Positions 1 through 8,285 of a DNA stretch of 64,000 nt are shown here, piece by piece; positions within the stretch are counted from its first letter, which is position 1, and the number at the start of each line of letters is the position of its first letter. The position numbers and the translations under genes are program-made. The stretch spans positions 62,001-126,000 of the forward strand of contig JAEWGW010000046.1 of the NCBI GenBank assembly GCA_023388055.1, in the 5' to 3' direction. The DNA comes from Bacillota bacterium. GTDB taxonomy: Bacteria; Bacillota; Bacilli; Paenibacillales; NBRC-103111. The notes under the pieces were generated by a model, which did no database searches, was not told the origin of the DNA, and saw nothing but the letters and a program-made list of their open reading frames with translations.

Positions 1-305
1 GGCTGTCTGTCAGCAAGCGCATATCCTGCGTTAGTCAGGGCTATTGCATTATGAGGCACCCTATTCCAGATCAAAGACACGGAAAGGAGGCACAATGTAA
101 GCAATAGCGTGGCTCAGATTCGTTACGTTGGCGAACAGTCGCTTTTCCGCCAAATAAGCGTTGTGAGATTCGCTAGTCTAATGGCCATTACCCTGCTGCG
201 CTAGTCCCGCATAATCGTCAACACTTCGGCATATACATGCACAAAACGTCCCTGCGCTTAAGCCAAAGGGACTTTCACCTACCCGAAAGCGAGGAGGAGG
301 ACTTC
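1..305. other. Left edge, no gene recognised
   Basis: No reading frame here has coding character. On the + strand a strong Shine-Dalgarno (83-90) is followed four bases later by ATG and at once by TAA (95-100), a start-stop pair. The last bases carry the comER ribosome binding site (GAGGAGG at 292-299). In Bacillus subtilis comER is divergent from comEA, but no comEA reading frame is visible on the minus strand here. Confidence 0.5.
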
Positions 306-1136
306 ATGAAGGTCGGCTTTATCGGAACCGGCAGTATGGGGAGCATTTTGATCGAAGCCCTGATCCGGTCCGGCGCTTTGGCCCCCTCTGCCGTCATTGC
401 CGCCAACCGTACCCGTGAGAAGGTATTGGCCCTGGCCGAAAGGCATCCCGGTCTTTTGGCTGCCCGTTCCAATATTGAAGTGGTGTTGGAGGCGGATCTG
501 ATTTTTATCTGCGTCAAACCTGCCGAATACAAGCGGGTGCTGGACGAAATCAGGAAGCTCACCATGCCGCAGCAAATCATCGTCTCGATTACCTCCCCCG
601 TGCTGATCCGCCACCTGGAGGAGCAGTTGAATTGCAAAATCGCTAAGGTGATCCCCAGCATCACCAACTTTGTCCAAAACGGCGCAGCCTTGTGCATGTA
701 CGGAACCCGGATGGAGGAGGAGGATAAAGCAGCCCTGGAGGAGCTTCTGGCCCCCATCAGCGAGCCTATCCGCATTGATGAAAAGCACACCCGGATCACC
801 TCGGATCTGTCCAGCTGCGGACCGGCTTTTTTTGCGCTGCTGGTTCAGCGGTTTGTGGATGCCGCGGCGGTGGAAACGGGCATCCCCTACGAGGAAGCCA
901 CCCGTATGGCGTCCCGGATGCTCTTGGGTACCGGACTTCTGCTGACGGAAGGCGGCTTTACCCCGGAAACCCTGCAGAAGCGGGTCGCCGTGCCGGGAGG
1001 CATTACAGCAGAAGGCCTGAAGCTTATGGACCATGAGCTGGATGGTTTGTTCAACCGGCTGATCCGCATCACCCACGCCAAATTTTATGAGGACCTGGCC
1101 AAGGTGGACGCAGCTTTTCTGAACGCCATTGAATAG
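306..1136 (+). CDS. comER: ComER, pyrroline-5-carboxylate reductase-like protein
   Basis: A 276-residue member of the ProC/ComER family. The N-terminus has a Rossmann dinucleotide-binding motif (VGFIGTGSMG, residues 3-12) and a later CGPAFFAL stretch matches the P5CR dimerisation domain. ATG at 306 is chosen because GAGGAGG lies 6 bases upstream; a longer frame from 237 adds 23 residues without a good ribosome binding site. The label ComER rather than ProC rests on its position beside the yqeG-yqeM block and leuS, as in Bacillales. In B. subtilis ComER has been linked to sporulation and biofilm control; a true proline-biosynthesis role cannot be excluded from sequence alone. Confidence 0.85.
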   Translation: MKVGFIGTGSMGSILIEALIRSGALAPSAVIAANRTREKVLALAERHPGLLAARSNIEVVLEADLIFICVKPAEYKRVLDEIRKLTMPQQIIVSITSPVLIRHLEEQLNCKIAKVIPSITNFVQNGAALCMYGTRMEEEDKAALEELLAPISEPIRIDEKHTRITSDLSSCGPAFFALLVQRFVDAAAVETGIPYEEATRMASRMLLGTGLLLTEGGFTPETLQKRVAVPGGITAEGLKLMDHELDGLFNRLIRITHAKFYEDLAKVDAAFLNAIE

Positions 1137-1146
1137 CGGCGGGAAT

Positions 1147-1176
1147 AAAAAAGAGGGCGTACGCCCTCTTTTTTTG
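1147..1176. terminator. Bidirectional terminator, comER / kinase
   Basis: A perfect 20-base palindrome (AAGAGGGCGT at 1151 with its complement to 1170) is flanked by A-runs on the left and T-runs on the right. It can stop both comER (+) and the converging kinase gene (-). Confidence 0.9.
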
Positions 1177-1215
1177 TGGCAGGAAACGGATAAGCCTCCC
1201 CAGTCCCAGCTCGTG

Positions 1216-2013
1216 TCAGCCGGCAAGACCGTTCTGCCGCAAATACTCCAGCACCGACTCCCGCTCCGCCTGCTCCTCCCGGCGCAGCTCACCCAGCCGA
1301 GCCGCAGCCGTTACCAAGAGCCAGTCCGACAACTCCTTCCGGGTTACGCCCATTTGGTCCAGATACAGATCAGCCGCCTTCTTTTTCAGCTGCAGCAAAA
1401 ATTCCGTTTGCCCCCCTGCCTCAGCCGGCACCGGGGTCATTTCCGTCAAATACACGGTTCTGGCAATATCCCCATAGGTATGCCCGCGGCAGATGTTCAT
1501 ATAATCGATGACTGTATGCCCTTGCGGTCCCGCCATAACATTGCCGAAGTGATAGTCCCCATGGCAAAAATAGTCCCCATCCGGCAGCTCCTCCAGCATA
1601 ATGAGCAGCTTTTCTTTATGAGCCTCGCCCAGATCCTTGCTCCGTCCAATATACCCCCGCAGGATCTCCTTCAGGCTCAAGGCCCCCGGCAGCCGGCAGG
1701 CCAACATGGTCCGGTGCAAAGCCGCCAGGGCGGACACACCTGATTCCAGCCTGGAAGGATCGGCCATAAGCAAATCCAGCAGCGAGTCGCCCTCCACCCG
1801 GTCGTAAATAATCCCGTGGCGTTCCCCTTGCTGCACCATTTCGTAGCTGTGCGCCACCGGAAGCCCCAGGTCATGGAGCAGCCGGGAATTTTCGTACTCC
1901 TTCCTCATGCTCGACTCCGGGTACCCCTTCACAAACAGCTTGACCACTCTGCCCTGGTCCGCCGCAAAAATCTCCGCCGTATTGCCAATACCGATCCGTG
2001 CCCCAAGCTCCAT
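1216..2013 (-). CDS. Aminoglycoside phosphotransferase (APH)-fold kinase
   Basis: A 265-residue protein with a protein-kinase-like fold. HGDYHFGNVM (about residues 155-164) is the Brenner-type catalytic loop with the catalytic Asp and the metal-binding Asn, and VIDYMN (about 172-177) holds the second metal-binding Asp. A Lys in VVKLF and a following Glu fit the ATP pocket. The family includes antibiotic kinases, choline and methylthioribose kinases and many housekeeping kinases, so the substrate is unknown and no resistance role is implied. It lies downstream of leuS on the same strand with a leuS terminator between them, so it may have its own promoter or depend on read-through. Confidence 0.75.
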   Translation of the reverse strand: MELGARIGIGNTAEIFAADQGRVVKLFVKGYPESSMRKEYENSRLLHDLGLPVAHSYEMVQQGERHGIIYDRVEGDSLLDLLMADPSRLESGVSALAALHRTMLACRLPGALSLKEILRGYIGRSKDLGEAHKEKLLIMLEELPDGDYFCHGDYHFGNVMAGPQGHTVIDYMNICRGHTYGDIARTVYLTEMTPVPAEAGGQTEFLLQLKKKAADLYLDQMGVTRKELSDWLLVTAAARLGELRREEQAERESVLEYLRQNGLAG

Positions 2014-2035
2014 CTGTTGACCGCTCCTCTTAAGG

Positions 2036-2072
2036 AAAAATAAAACCCGGGAACCTGTAAACGTCCCCGGGT
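2036..2072 (-). terminator. leuS terminator
   Basis: On the minus strand ACCCGGGGA pairs with TTCCCGGGT (2072-2045, one G-U pair), followed by a T-rich tract (2044-2036), directly after the leuS stop. Confidence 0.85.
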
Positions 2073-2087
2073 CTCCAACATTATTTC

Positions 2088-4541
2088 TTAATTGGCTACG
2101 ATATTGACCAGCTTGCCTTTAACCCGGATTACCTTGCGTACGGTTTTGCCCTCGATCGCTGCCTGCACCTTTTCCAGAGCGCGGGCTGCTTCCTCCATGG
2201 CCTCCTCGGACAAGTCGGCTGCGATCTTCAGGCGCTCCACAATCTTGCCGTTGACCTGCACCACGATTTCTACCTCGCTGTCTACCGTCCAGGCTTCATC
2301 GGCCTGCGGCCAAGCAGCATAGGTGATGCCTTCGGAGCCGCCGAGGCGCTCCCACAGCTCTTCGGCAAGGTGCGGCGCAATCGGCGCCATCAGCTGGGCG
2401 AAATCCCGCATGGCCTGAAGCGGCAGCACATCCGTTTTGTATGCTTCGTTGACGAAAATCATCATTTGGCTGATGGTGGTGTTGAAGCGCAGCGCCTCAT
2501 AATCCTCACCGATTTTCTTGATGGACTTGTGCCATACCTTTTTGAAGGCGTCGGTGGTTTCGCCATCCTTCACAATCTTCTCCTGAAGCTGCCCGTTCTC
2601 GCCGATGAACAGGCGCCATACCCGGTTCAGGAAGCGGTAGATGCCCTCCACGCCGGTGATGCTCCAGGGTTTGGTCGCCTCCAGCGGGCCCATGAACATT
2701 TCGTACATGCGCAGGGTATCCGCACCGAACTGGCCGACAATATCGTCAGGGTTGACTACATTGCCTCTGGATTTGGACATCTTCTCGTTGTTCTCGCCCA
2801 GGATCATCCCCTGGTTGACCAGCTTGTGGAAGGGCTCCTTGGTCGGCACAACGCCCAGATCATACAGCACCTTGTGCCAGAAGCGGGCGTACAGCAGGTG
2901 AAGCACCGCATGTTCGGCGCCGCCGATGTAGAGATCAACGGGCAGCCATTTGTCAGCCAGCTCCTTGGAAATCAGGGCTTCGCTGTTCTTCGGATCGATA
3001 TAGCGCAGGTAATACCAGCAGCTGCCTGCCCATTGGGGCATGGTGTTGGTTTCCCGGCGGGCCTTCAAGCCTGTTTCCGGGTCTACGGTGTTTACCCAGT
3101 CCTCCAGGTTGGCCAAGGGAGACTCCCCTGTGCCGGAGGGGCGGATGGCATCCGTATGGGGCAGCACAAGCGGCAGCTCCGACTCGGGAACCGGCTTCAT
3201 GGTGCCGTCCTCCAGATGCAGGATCGGGATCGGTTCGCCCCAGTACCGCTGGCGGCTGAACAGCCAATCCCGCAGGCGGTAGGTGACCTTGCCCTTGCCT
3301 TTGCCGTTCTCCTCCAGCCAACCGATCATCTTGGCGATAGCGGCTTCGTTGGCGAGGCCGTCCAGGAAGCCGGAGTTCACATGGGCGCCGTCTCCGGCGT
3401 AGGCTGCTTCCTCCAGGTTGCCGCCCTGTACCACTTCCACGATAGGCAGGCCAAACTGCTTGGCGAAGGCATAGTCCCGCTCGTCATGGCCGGGCACTGC
3501 CATAATGGCGCCGGTGCCGTAGCCGGCCAGCACATAATCGGCAATCCAGACGGGTACCTTGCGTCCGTCTGCCGGGTTAACGGCATAGGCGCCGGTAAAC
3601 ACGCCGGTTTTGTCCTTGGCCAGATCCGTCCGCTCCAGATCGCTCTTGCGTGCGGCCTTGTCCTGGTATTCCTTCACTGCCGCTTCCTGCTCCGACGTGG
3701 TAATCCTGGCAACCAGCTCATGCTCGGGAGCCAGCACACAATAGGTAGCGCCGAACAGGGTATCCGGACGGGTGGTGAAGACCGTCAGCTCCGCACAGTC
3801 CACGCCGTCTACTGCAAAACGCACCTCGGCTCCCTTGGACTTGCCGATCCAGTTGCGCTGCATATCCTTGATGCTTTCCGTCCAGTCCAGCTCCTCCAGG
3901 TCCTCCAGGAGACGCTCCGCATAGGCGGTAATACGCAGCACCCATTGGCGCATAGGCTTGCGAATGACCGGGTGGCCGCCGCGTTCGCTTTTGCCGTCAA
4001 TAACTTCTTCGTTGGCCAGCACCGTGCCCAGCGCAGGGCACCAGTTCACAGGCACCTCGTCCACGTAGGCCAGACCCTTCTTATACAGCTGGATAAAAAT
4101 CCACTGGGTCCACTTGTAATAATCCGGGTCGGTGGTGCTGATTTCCCGGTCCCAATCGTAGGAGAAGCCCAGGGACTTGATCTGCCGCTTGAAGGTTTCG
4201 ATATTCTTCTTGGTGAAATCCCGGGGGTCGTTCCCCGTATCCAGCGCATACTGCTCCGCCGGCAAACCGAAGGCGTCCCAGCCCATGGGATGGAGCACAT
4301 TGAAGCCCTTCATCCGCTTGTAGCGGGATATAATATCGGTAGCCGTGTATCCCTCCGGATGGCCGACATGCAGCCCTGCTCCGGACGGATAGGGGAACAT
4401 ATCCAGCGCGTAAAACTTCGGCTTATCGCTGTTATCCAGCACCTTGAAGGTTTTTTCCTGATCCCATTTCCCCTGCCACTTGGGCTCCAAGACCTGGGGA
4501 TTATATCCCGTTTCCTTCATCTCTTTCACTTCTTCTGCCAT
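2088..4541 (-). CDS. leuS: Leucyl-tRNA synthetase
   Basis: Class Ia aminoacyl-tRNA synthetase that charges tRNA-Leu. About 817 residues, close to the usual 800-830. The signature HVGH lies at about residues 58-61 and KMSKS at about 587; the region between holds the CP1 editing domain (TTRPDTLFGA), and the anticodon-binding domain follows. The sequence PYPSGAGLHVGHPEGYTATD is near-identical to the B. subtilis enzyme. The ATG at 4541 has GGAGG 9 bases upstream; an in-frame ATG at 4565 would add 8 residues but lacks such a site. Expression is controlled by the T-box leader upstream. Confidence 0.97.
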   Translation of the reverse strand: MAEEVKEMKETGYNPQVLEPKWQGKWDQEKTFKVLDNSDKPKFYALDMFPYPSGAGLHVGHPEGYTATDIISRYKRMKGFNVLHPMGWDAFGLPAEQYALDTGNDPRDFTKKNIETFKRQIKSLGFSYDWDREISTTDPDYYKWTQWIFIQLYKKGLAYVDEVPVNWCPALGTVLANEEVIDGKSERGGHPVIRKPMRQWVLRITAYAERLLEDLEELDWTESIKDMQRNWIGKSKGAEVRFAVDGVDCAELTVFTTRPDTLFGATYCVLAPEHELVARITTSEQEAAVKEYQDKAARKSDLERTDLAKDKTGVFTGAYAVNPADGRKVPVWIADYVLAGYGTGAIMAVPGHDERDYAFAKQFGLPIVEVVQGGNLEEAAYAGDGAHVNSGFLDGLANEAAIAKMIGWLEENGKGKGKVTYRLRDWLFSRQRYWGEPIPILHLEDGTMKPVPESELPLVLPHTDAIRPSGTGESPLANLEDWVNTVDPETGLKARRETNTMPQWAGSCWYYLRYIDPKNSEALISKELADKWLPVDLYIGGAEHAVLHLLYARFWHKVLYDLGVVPTKEPFHKLVNQGMILGENNEKMSKSRGNVVNPDDIVGQFGADTLRMYEMFMGPLEATKPWSITGVEGIYRFLNRVWRLFIGENGQLQEKIVKDGETTDAFKKVWHKSIKKIGEDYEALRFNTTISQMMIFVNEAYKTDVLPLQAMRDFAQLMAPIAPHLAEELWERLGGSEGITYAAWPQADEAWTVDSEVEIVVQVNGKIVERLKIAADLSEEAMEEAARALEKVQAAIEGKTVRKVIRVKGKLVNIVAN

Positions 4542-4601
4542 AGCCAGCTTCCTCCCGCTTTTCATTCCGTGGACAATCCCTGTTTTTCAACCATTCTTGC
4601 A

Positions 4602-4915
4602 CAAAAAAGCCCCCGCCTCCAGCATAAAAAACCTGCTAGGGACGAGAGCATCGGCTTCCCGCGGTACCACCCTGCTTGATAGGCCCGGCTGCCGGCTTAT
4701 CACCGCAACCTCTTGCCTACCCACTTCATCAGCCCTTAACGCGGGCTTACATCGGTCGGACTGAAGGTGCAGCCGGACAACAGACAATCTGTCGTCAGCC
4801 AGTTCCTCTCATCCTCCAGGCTCCAAGGCGAGTTCGCCAGAGGCGCGACATGCCGGATTCCACCGCTTCCGGCTCTCTGTAATGTCTCCCCGTACGCTAC
4901 TATTCCTTTTCCAAG
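4602..4915 (-). ncRNA. T-box leader of leuS, leucine (CUC) specifier
   Basis: The minus strand carries the hallmark AGGGTGGTACCGCG (complement of 4660-4673). Upstream are the AGAGAG and GCGGTGGAA stem I motifs (about 4858-4878) and a specifier context GAACTCGCC whose CTC (4830-4832) is a leucine codon. A T-run (4603-4608) after a GC-rich segment marks the regulated terminator, about 60 bases before the leuS start. Uncharged tRNA-Leu should pair with the specifier and with the T-box bulge and allow read-through. Confidence 0.93.
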
Positions 4916-4948
4916 CCCTTTTTAAGCAAATTGTGCATATATGGTGAA

Positions 4949-4978
4949 ATTATATGATTGTTGGACCATCATTGTCAA
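4949..4978 (-). promoter_or_regulatory. Sigma-A promoter of T-box-leuS
   Basis: Minus strand TTGACA (4978-4973), 18-base spacer, TATAAT (4954-4949): both hexamers are consensus. It lies just upstream of the T-box leader. Confidence 0.9.
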
Positions 4979-4995
4979 GAAAATGAAACAGCCGG

Positions 4996-5916
4996 CTATT
5001 CCCGCATCCGGTTTATTTCATCAAGGGAGAAGCCAGTGACCTTGGCGATGAGAGCGGGATCAAGACGCTCATCCAGCATATGCCGGACCACCTGAAGCTT
5101 GCCTTTTTCGATGCCTTCCCGAATTCCTTCTTCTTTTCCCTCTTCCTTGGCGTACCGTTCAAAATGCGTTTTCCATTCCATCACTTCAGTCCCCCCAATA
5201 CCATAGATTTCCTCAAGCTCACGCCACACCTGCTGCTCTTCTTCCTTACTGAGAGGCAGATACGCGTCGAAGAAAACACCCAGCAGCTCCATTCTGGCTG
5301 GATCAAGTTGAAGCCGGGCCATCATCCGGATAAACTCCAGCTTCAACCGCATCTTCTCCTCCTCATTATAACCCATACTGCTGAGAAGTGCAGCAGCCAC
5401 CGGATTGTCCGAATGGACATAGTCCCGCCAGCTCAGCTTGCGCAGCTGCAGCCGATGATACTTGAACCGCAGCACCTCAAGGCCGGGCAGCTCCCAGCCG
5501 AAACCCTCCGGCTCTGCTGCCTGCCGGCTGTGGCTGATAATGGCGATGGGCAGCACCCGGAGCCGGTACTTCTCGTAGAGTCTTGCAGCATAAATGAACA
5601 TCCTTTCCGGAAACTCCTCCTGATAATAGGCCTGCGGCTCCTGATGAACCAGAATAAAGGTCTGCTCCTGCTTCAAGCGGGTTTTGACAAGCACATCCAA
5701 CCGGCTCTTTTTACCCCCGGCAAGATCCACCACAACCTCCTCCGATAAAAATTCCACTTCCCCAAAATCCATAAGCAGAGCCGTGTCCGGGAAAAAAAGC
5801 TCCATAAAATCTTGAAAGAAGGTTCTCAGCAATTCCTTATACAGCGCATCATGGTCAGTCAATGACGGATCATCCCCTTGGCAAATAACTTGTTCACTGG
5901 AGGAAAGCAAAAGCAC
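4996..5916 (-). CDS. Rpn-family (PD-(D/E)XK) recombination-promoting nuclease / transposase-like
   Basis: A 306-residue protein. The N-terminal HDALYKELL, the core LDVLVK followed by ILVHQEPQ (an Asp then an acidic/Gln pair, as in PD-(D/E)XK nucleases) and the charged C-terminal tail (EEGKEEGIREGIEKG) are typical of the Rpn/YhgA family. Characterised E. coli Rpn proteins are DNA endonucleases that raise recombination. The GTG at 5916 has AGAGGGGG 8 bases upstream, but it lies inside the right arm of a hairpin (5911-5959); the family-like start would be TTG at 5862. Such genes are usually multicopy and mobile in Paenibacillaceae. No inverted repeats were found at its ends. Confidence 0.8.
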   Translation of the reverse strand: MLLLSSSEQVICQGDDPSLTDHDALYKELLRTFFQDFMELFFPDTALLMDFGEVEFLSEEVVVDLAGGKKSRLDVLVKTRLKQEQTFILVHQEPQAYYQEEFPERMFIYAARLYEKYRLRVLPIAIISHSRQAAEPEGFGWELPGLEVLRFKYHRLQLRKLSWRDYVHSDNPVAAALLSSMGYNEEEKMRLKLEFIRMMARLQLDPARMELLGVFFDAYLPLSKEEEQQVWRELEEIYGIGGTEVMEWKTHFERYAKEEGKEEGIREGIEKGKLQVVRHMLDERLDPALIAKVTGFSLDEINRMRE

Positions 5917-5959
5917 ACCCGCCGGACCCCCTCTAAGGGAGGAAATGGCAGGTGTGCTT
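5911..5959 (-). terminator. Hairpin downstream of the WYL regulator
   Basis: 5911-5923 pairs with 5947-5959 (12 of 13 bases) and has an inner CCCTC/GGGAGG helix. On the minus strand it is followed by TTTTGCTTT, a modest T-tract. It probably ends the WYL transcript and overlaps the longest Rpn start. Confidence 0.6.
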
Positions 5960-6079
5960 CACCCGGTGAAATATGATGTCATCACTATACTACAAACGGA
6001 ATCTGAATGGCAACCGCAAAATACGGGATAATGACAGCTCGCTATTGTAGGTCCCTGCTATTTTCCCGTATTCGTTTGG

Positions 6080-7135
6080 CTATGCCTTACTTTGCCCCGG
6101 CAGACCATGCAGCCCTGCCAGCCGCGCGGCTTTATCGGCGATGTCCCGCACAAGCTCTGCCGGCTCCACCGCAGCCACCGCCCCCTGCAGGCCCAACACA
6201 ATGGAAGCCGCGGATTCCATTGTGTTGAACTCCACCTGCGCCAGGAGCCGCCCGCCGTCAGCAGCCTCCGTCCGCAGAAGCCGGACATAGCGGGTTTCCC
6301 CAAGCTGCCGGATGCCCTCCGGCTCCCCTTCCACAACGGCGGGATATACGGGAAGCTGTTCCCTGAACCGCACTAGAGAGGCCTCCCAATAAGCGGCCAG
6401 GTTAAAATCCGGCGGAACCTCCGGCGCAGCCCGCTCCCGCATACGGACCTCCCGGATGCGGGATACCCGGTACGTACGCAGCGAATCCGCAGTCAGCGCG
6501 CTGCCCGGACCTCTGACGCCGCTACTGTCCCCGCGGCCAGTCTCATCCCCAACCGGCTCCGGTGCAGCCACCAGATACCAGACGGTGCCTTTGACCACCA
6601 GACCGCAAGGACTTACGGTCCGCTCCGCCGGTTCCTCCCCTCCGCTTGCGCCTCCGTAGCGGAATGATACCTTTTTCCCCGCCCACAAAGCATCCTGCAG
6701 CACGGCCAGAACGGCTTCCTGGGCATCGGGAGTCCGGGCATACCAGCCCGCACCGTCTACAAGGATGCGGCGCCTGACCAGCTCCGCCTGCTCCCTCCAG
6801 CCTTGGGGCAGCGCCACCAGCAGCTTTTGGGAAACCTGCCGGAACGCCTCCCCCCACCGGGAATCTCCCCCTCTTGCCGCAAGCTCCGGCATAAGCAGCA
6901 CCTCAATGTCGCTTCGGCTCATCCCGGTCAAGAGACTCCGGTACCCTTCCTGCAAATACCATCCCCCGTTAGCGCCACGGTCTGCCAATACGGGAAACCC
7001 CGCCATCGACAATGCCTCCATATCCCGCTGCACAGTCCGCTCGGAAACCTCCAGTCTGGCCGCCAGCTCCTTGGCCGTCCATTTTCCTGATTGCTGGAGA
7101 AGCACCAGCAGCTGAATCAACCGGTCTGCCCGCAT
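6080..7135 (-). CDS. WYL-domain transcriptional regulator (HTH_11)
   Basis: A 351-residue regulator. Residues 1-60 form an HTH_11 winged helix (TAKELAARLEVSERTVQRDM); the middle holds a WYL domain with the diagnostic GTVWYLVA, and a C-terminal WCX-like extension follows. WYL domains sense ligands, often nucleic acids or nucleotides; the effector here is unknown. The ATG at 7135 has AGGAGG 8 bases upstream, so the longer frame from 7162 is rejected. It is divergent from the SDR gene at 7282, which is the obvious candidate target. Confidence 0.85.
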   Translation of the reverse strand: MRADRLIQLLVLLQQSGKWTAKELAARLEVSERTVQRDMEALSMAGFPVLADRGANGGWYLQEGYRSLLTGMSRSDIEVLLMPELAARGGDSRWGEAFRQVSQKLLVALPQGWREQAELVRRRILVDGAGWYARTPDAQEAVLAVLQDALWAGKKVSFRYGGASGGEEPAERTVSPCGLVVKGTVWYLVAAPEPVGDETGRGDSSGVRGPGSALTADSLRTYRVSRIREVRMRERAAPEVPPDFNLAAYWEASLVRFREQLPVYPAVVEGEPEGIRQLGETRYVRLLRTEAADGGRLLAQVEFNTMESAASIVLGLQGAVAAVEPAELVRDIADKAARLAGLHGLPGQSKA

Positions 7136-7213
7136 AGAATGAACCTCCTGCCATCCGCACATAATTTCCCTTTAGGATACCACAGAAATATGACAAAGGA
7201 TGTCTTAATTGGT

Positions 7214-7246
7214 GTAGTAGTATTAATTTCAGTAGTAGCATTAATT
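7214..7246. promoter_or_regulatory. Direct repeat between WYL regulator and SDR gene
   Basis: GTAGTAGTATTAATT (7214-7228) is repeated as GTAGTAGCATTAATT (7232-7246), 18 bases apart, with one mismatch. Its place in the divergent intergenic region makes it a candidate operator for the WYL protein. This is inferred from position only. Confidence 0.4.
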
Positions 7247-7281
7247 CCGAAGTGACCATCAAAGGAAAGGATCTGATATGA

Positions 7282-8169
7282 ATGGGGACATTAGAGGGAA
7301 AAATAGCCGTAGTAGCCGGAGGCACCCGCGGCGCCGGGCGTGCCATCGCCTTGGCTTTGGGGGAGCAAGGAGCTACGGTATATGTGGCGGGCAGAAGCAC
7401 CAGAGGGAATCCTTCCCCCATGAGGCGGCCGGAAACCATCGAGGAAACGGCGGAGGAGGTTACCACCCGTGGAGGCCAAGGTATTCCGGTTCGCGCCGAC
7501 CTGACCGTGCCGGAGGAAGCAAAAGCCCTATTCGCCCGGGTGAACCAGGAGCAGAACGGGCGGTTGGATATTCTCGTCAATGACATCTGGGGCGGCGATA
7601 TGCTGATGGAATGGGGCAGACCCTTCTGGGAGCAGAGTCTGACTCACGGGCTTCAAATGCAGAAGCAGGCAGTGTCCGCCCACCTTGCCACCGCTTATTA
7701 CGCCGCACCTCTTTTGGCCGCATCCGGCAGCGGGCTGTTCATCGAAATTACAGATGGGGTAGGCTACAAGTTCCGGGGCAGCCTGTTTTACAGTCTCGCC
7801 AAAATTTCCGGCGTCCACATTGCGGAAGCACTGGCGGAAGAATTGAAGCCCTACGGCGTAACCTCCCTCTCCCTCACACCGGGCTTCCTGCGCTCCGAGG
7901 CCATGCTGGATCATTTCGGCGTCACGGAAGCCAATTGGCGGGATGCGGCCGCTCAGGATCCCCACTTCATCGCATCGGAGACTCCGGCCTATATCGGCAG
8001 GGCCGTTGCTGCGTTAGCCTCCGATCCTCAGGTAACCCGAAAAAACGGCCGTTCCTTAAGCACCTGGGAGCTGTCGGAGGAATATGATTTTACCGATGCC
8101 GACGGCAGCCGGCCCCACTGGGGCCATTATTTCGCCGATGCCTTCCCCGACCAGGCCGAGCAGGCTTAA
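7282..8169 (+). CDS. Short-chain dehydrogenase/reductase (SDR)
   Basis: A 295-residue NAD(P)-dependent oxidoreductase. The glycine-rich cofactor motif GGTRGAGRA lies near residues 13-21, an NDIW segment replaces the usual NNAG, and YSLAK gives the catalytic Tyr and Lys. The length and the DIWGG signature fit the DHRS1-like branch of SDRs. The substrate is unknown. Ribosome binding site AGGAAAGG lies about 11 bases before the ATG. The WYL regulator is divergent and a strong terminator follows, so it is transcribed alone. Confidence 0.82.
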   Translation: MGTLEGKIAVVAGGTRGAGRAIALALGEQGATVYVAGRSTRGNPSPMRRPETIEETAEEVTTRGGQGIPVRADLTVPEEAKALFARVNQEQNGRLDILVNDIWGGDMLMEWGRPFWEQSLTHGLQMQKQAVSAHLATAYYAAPLLAASGSGLFIEITDGVGYKFRGSLFYSLAKISGVHIAEALAEELKPYGVTSLSLTPGFLRSEAMLDHFGVTEANWRDAAAQDPHFIASETPAYIGRAVAALASDPQVTRKNGRSLSTWELSEEYDFTDADGSRPHWGHYFADAFPDQAEQA

Positions 8170-8195
8170 TCACGCACACAGCCTTTCCAACACGA

Positions 8196-8266
8196 AAAAG
8201 CCGCCCCCTGCACGGCACACCCCCGGCTAAAAAAGAGAGGGCCGTGCCGCAGCAGAGGGCGGCTTT
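8196..8266. terminator. Bidirectional terminator, SDR gene / yqeM
   Basis: A long stem (AAAGCCGCC at 8197 with GGCGGCTTT to 8265, plus the inner ACGGCAC/GTGCCG) ends in TTTATTT on the + strand and follows an A-run on the other side. It serves both converging units. Confidence 0.8.
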
Positions 8267-8285
8267 ATTTCGAAGACTCTAACAC

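Noticed and set aside
1216..2013. Antibiotic-resistance kinase
   Set aside because: The APH fold is shared with many housekeeping kinases and nothing here ties this one to a drug substrate.
2370..4679. 769-residue open frame on the + strand opposite leuS
   Set aside because: It is a shadow of leuS in GC-rich sequence, with no ribosome site and no domain; leuS is certain.
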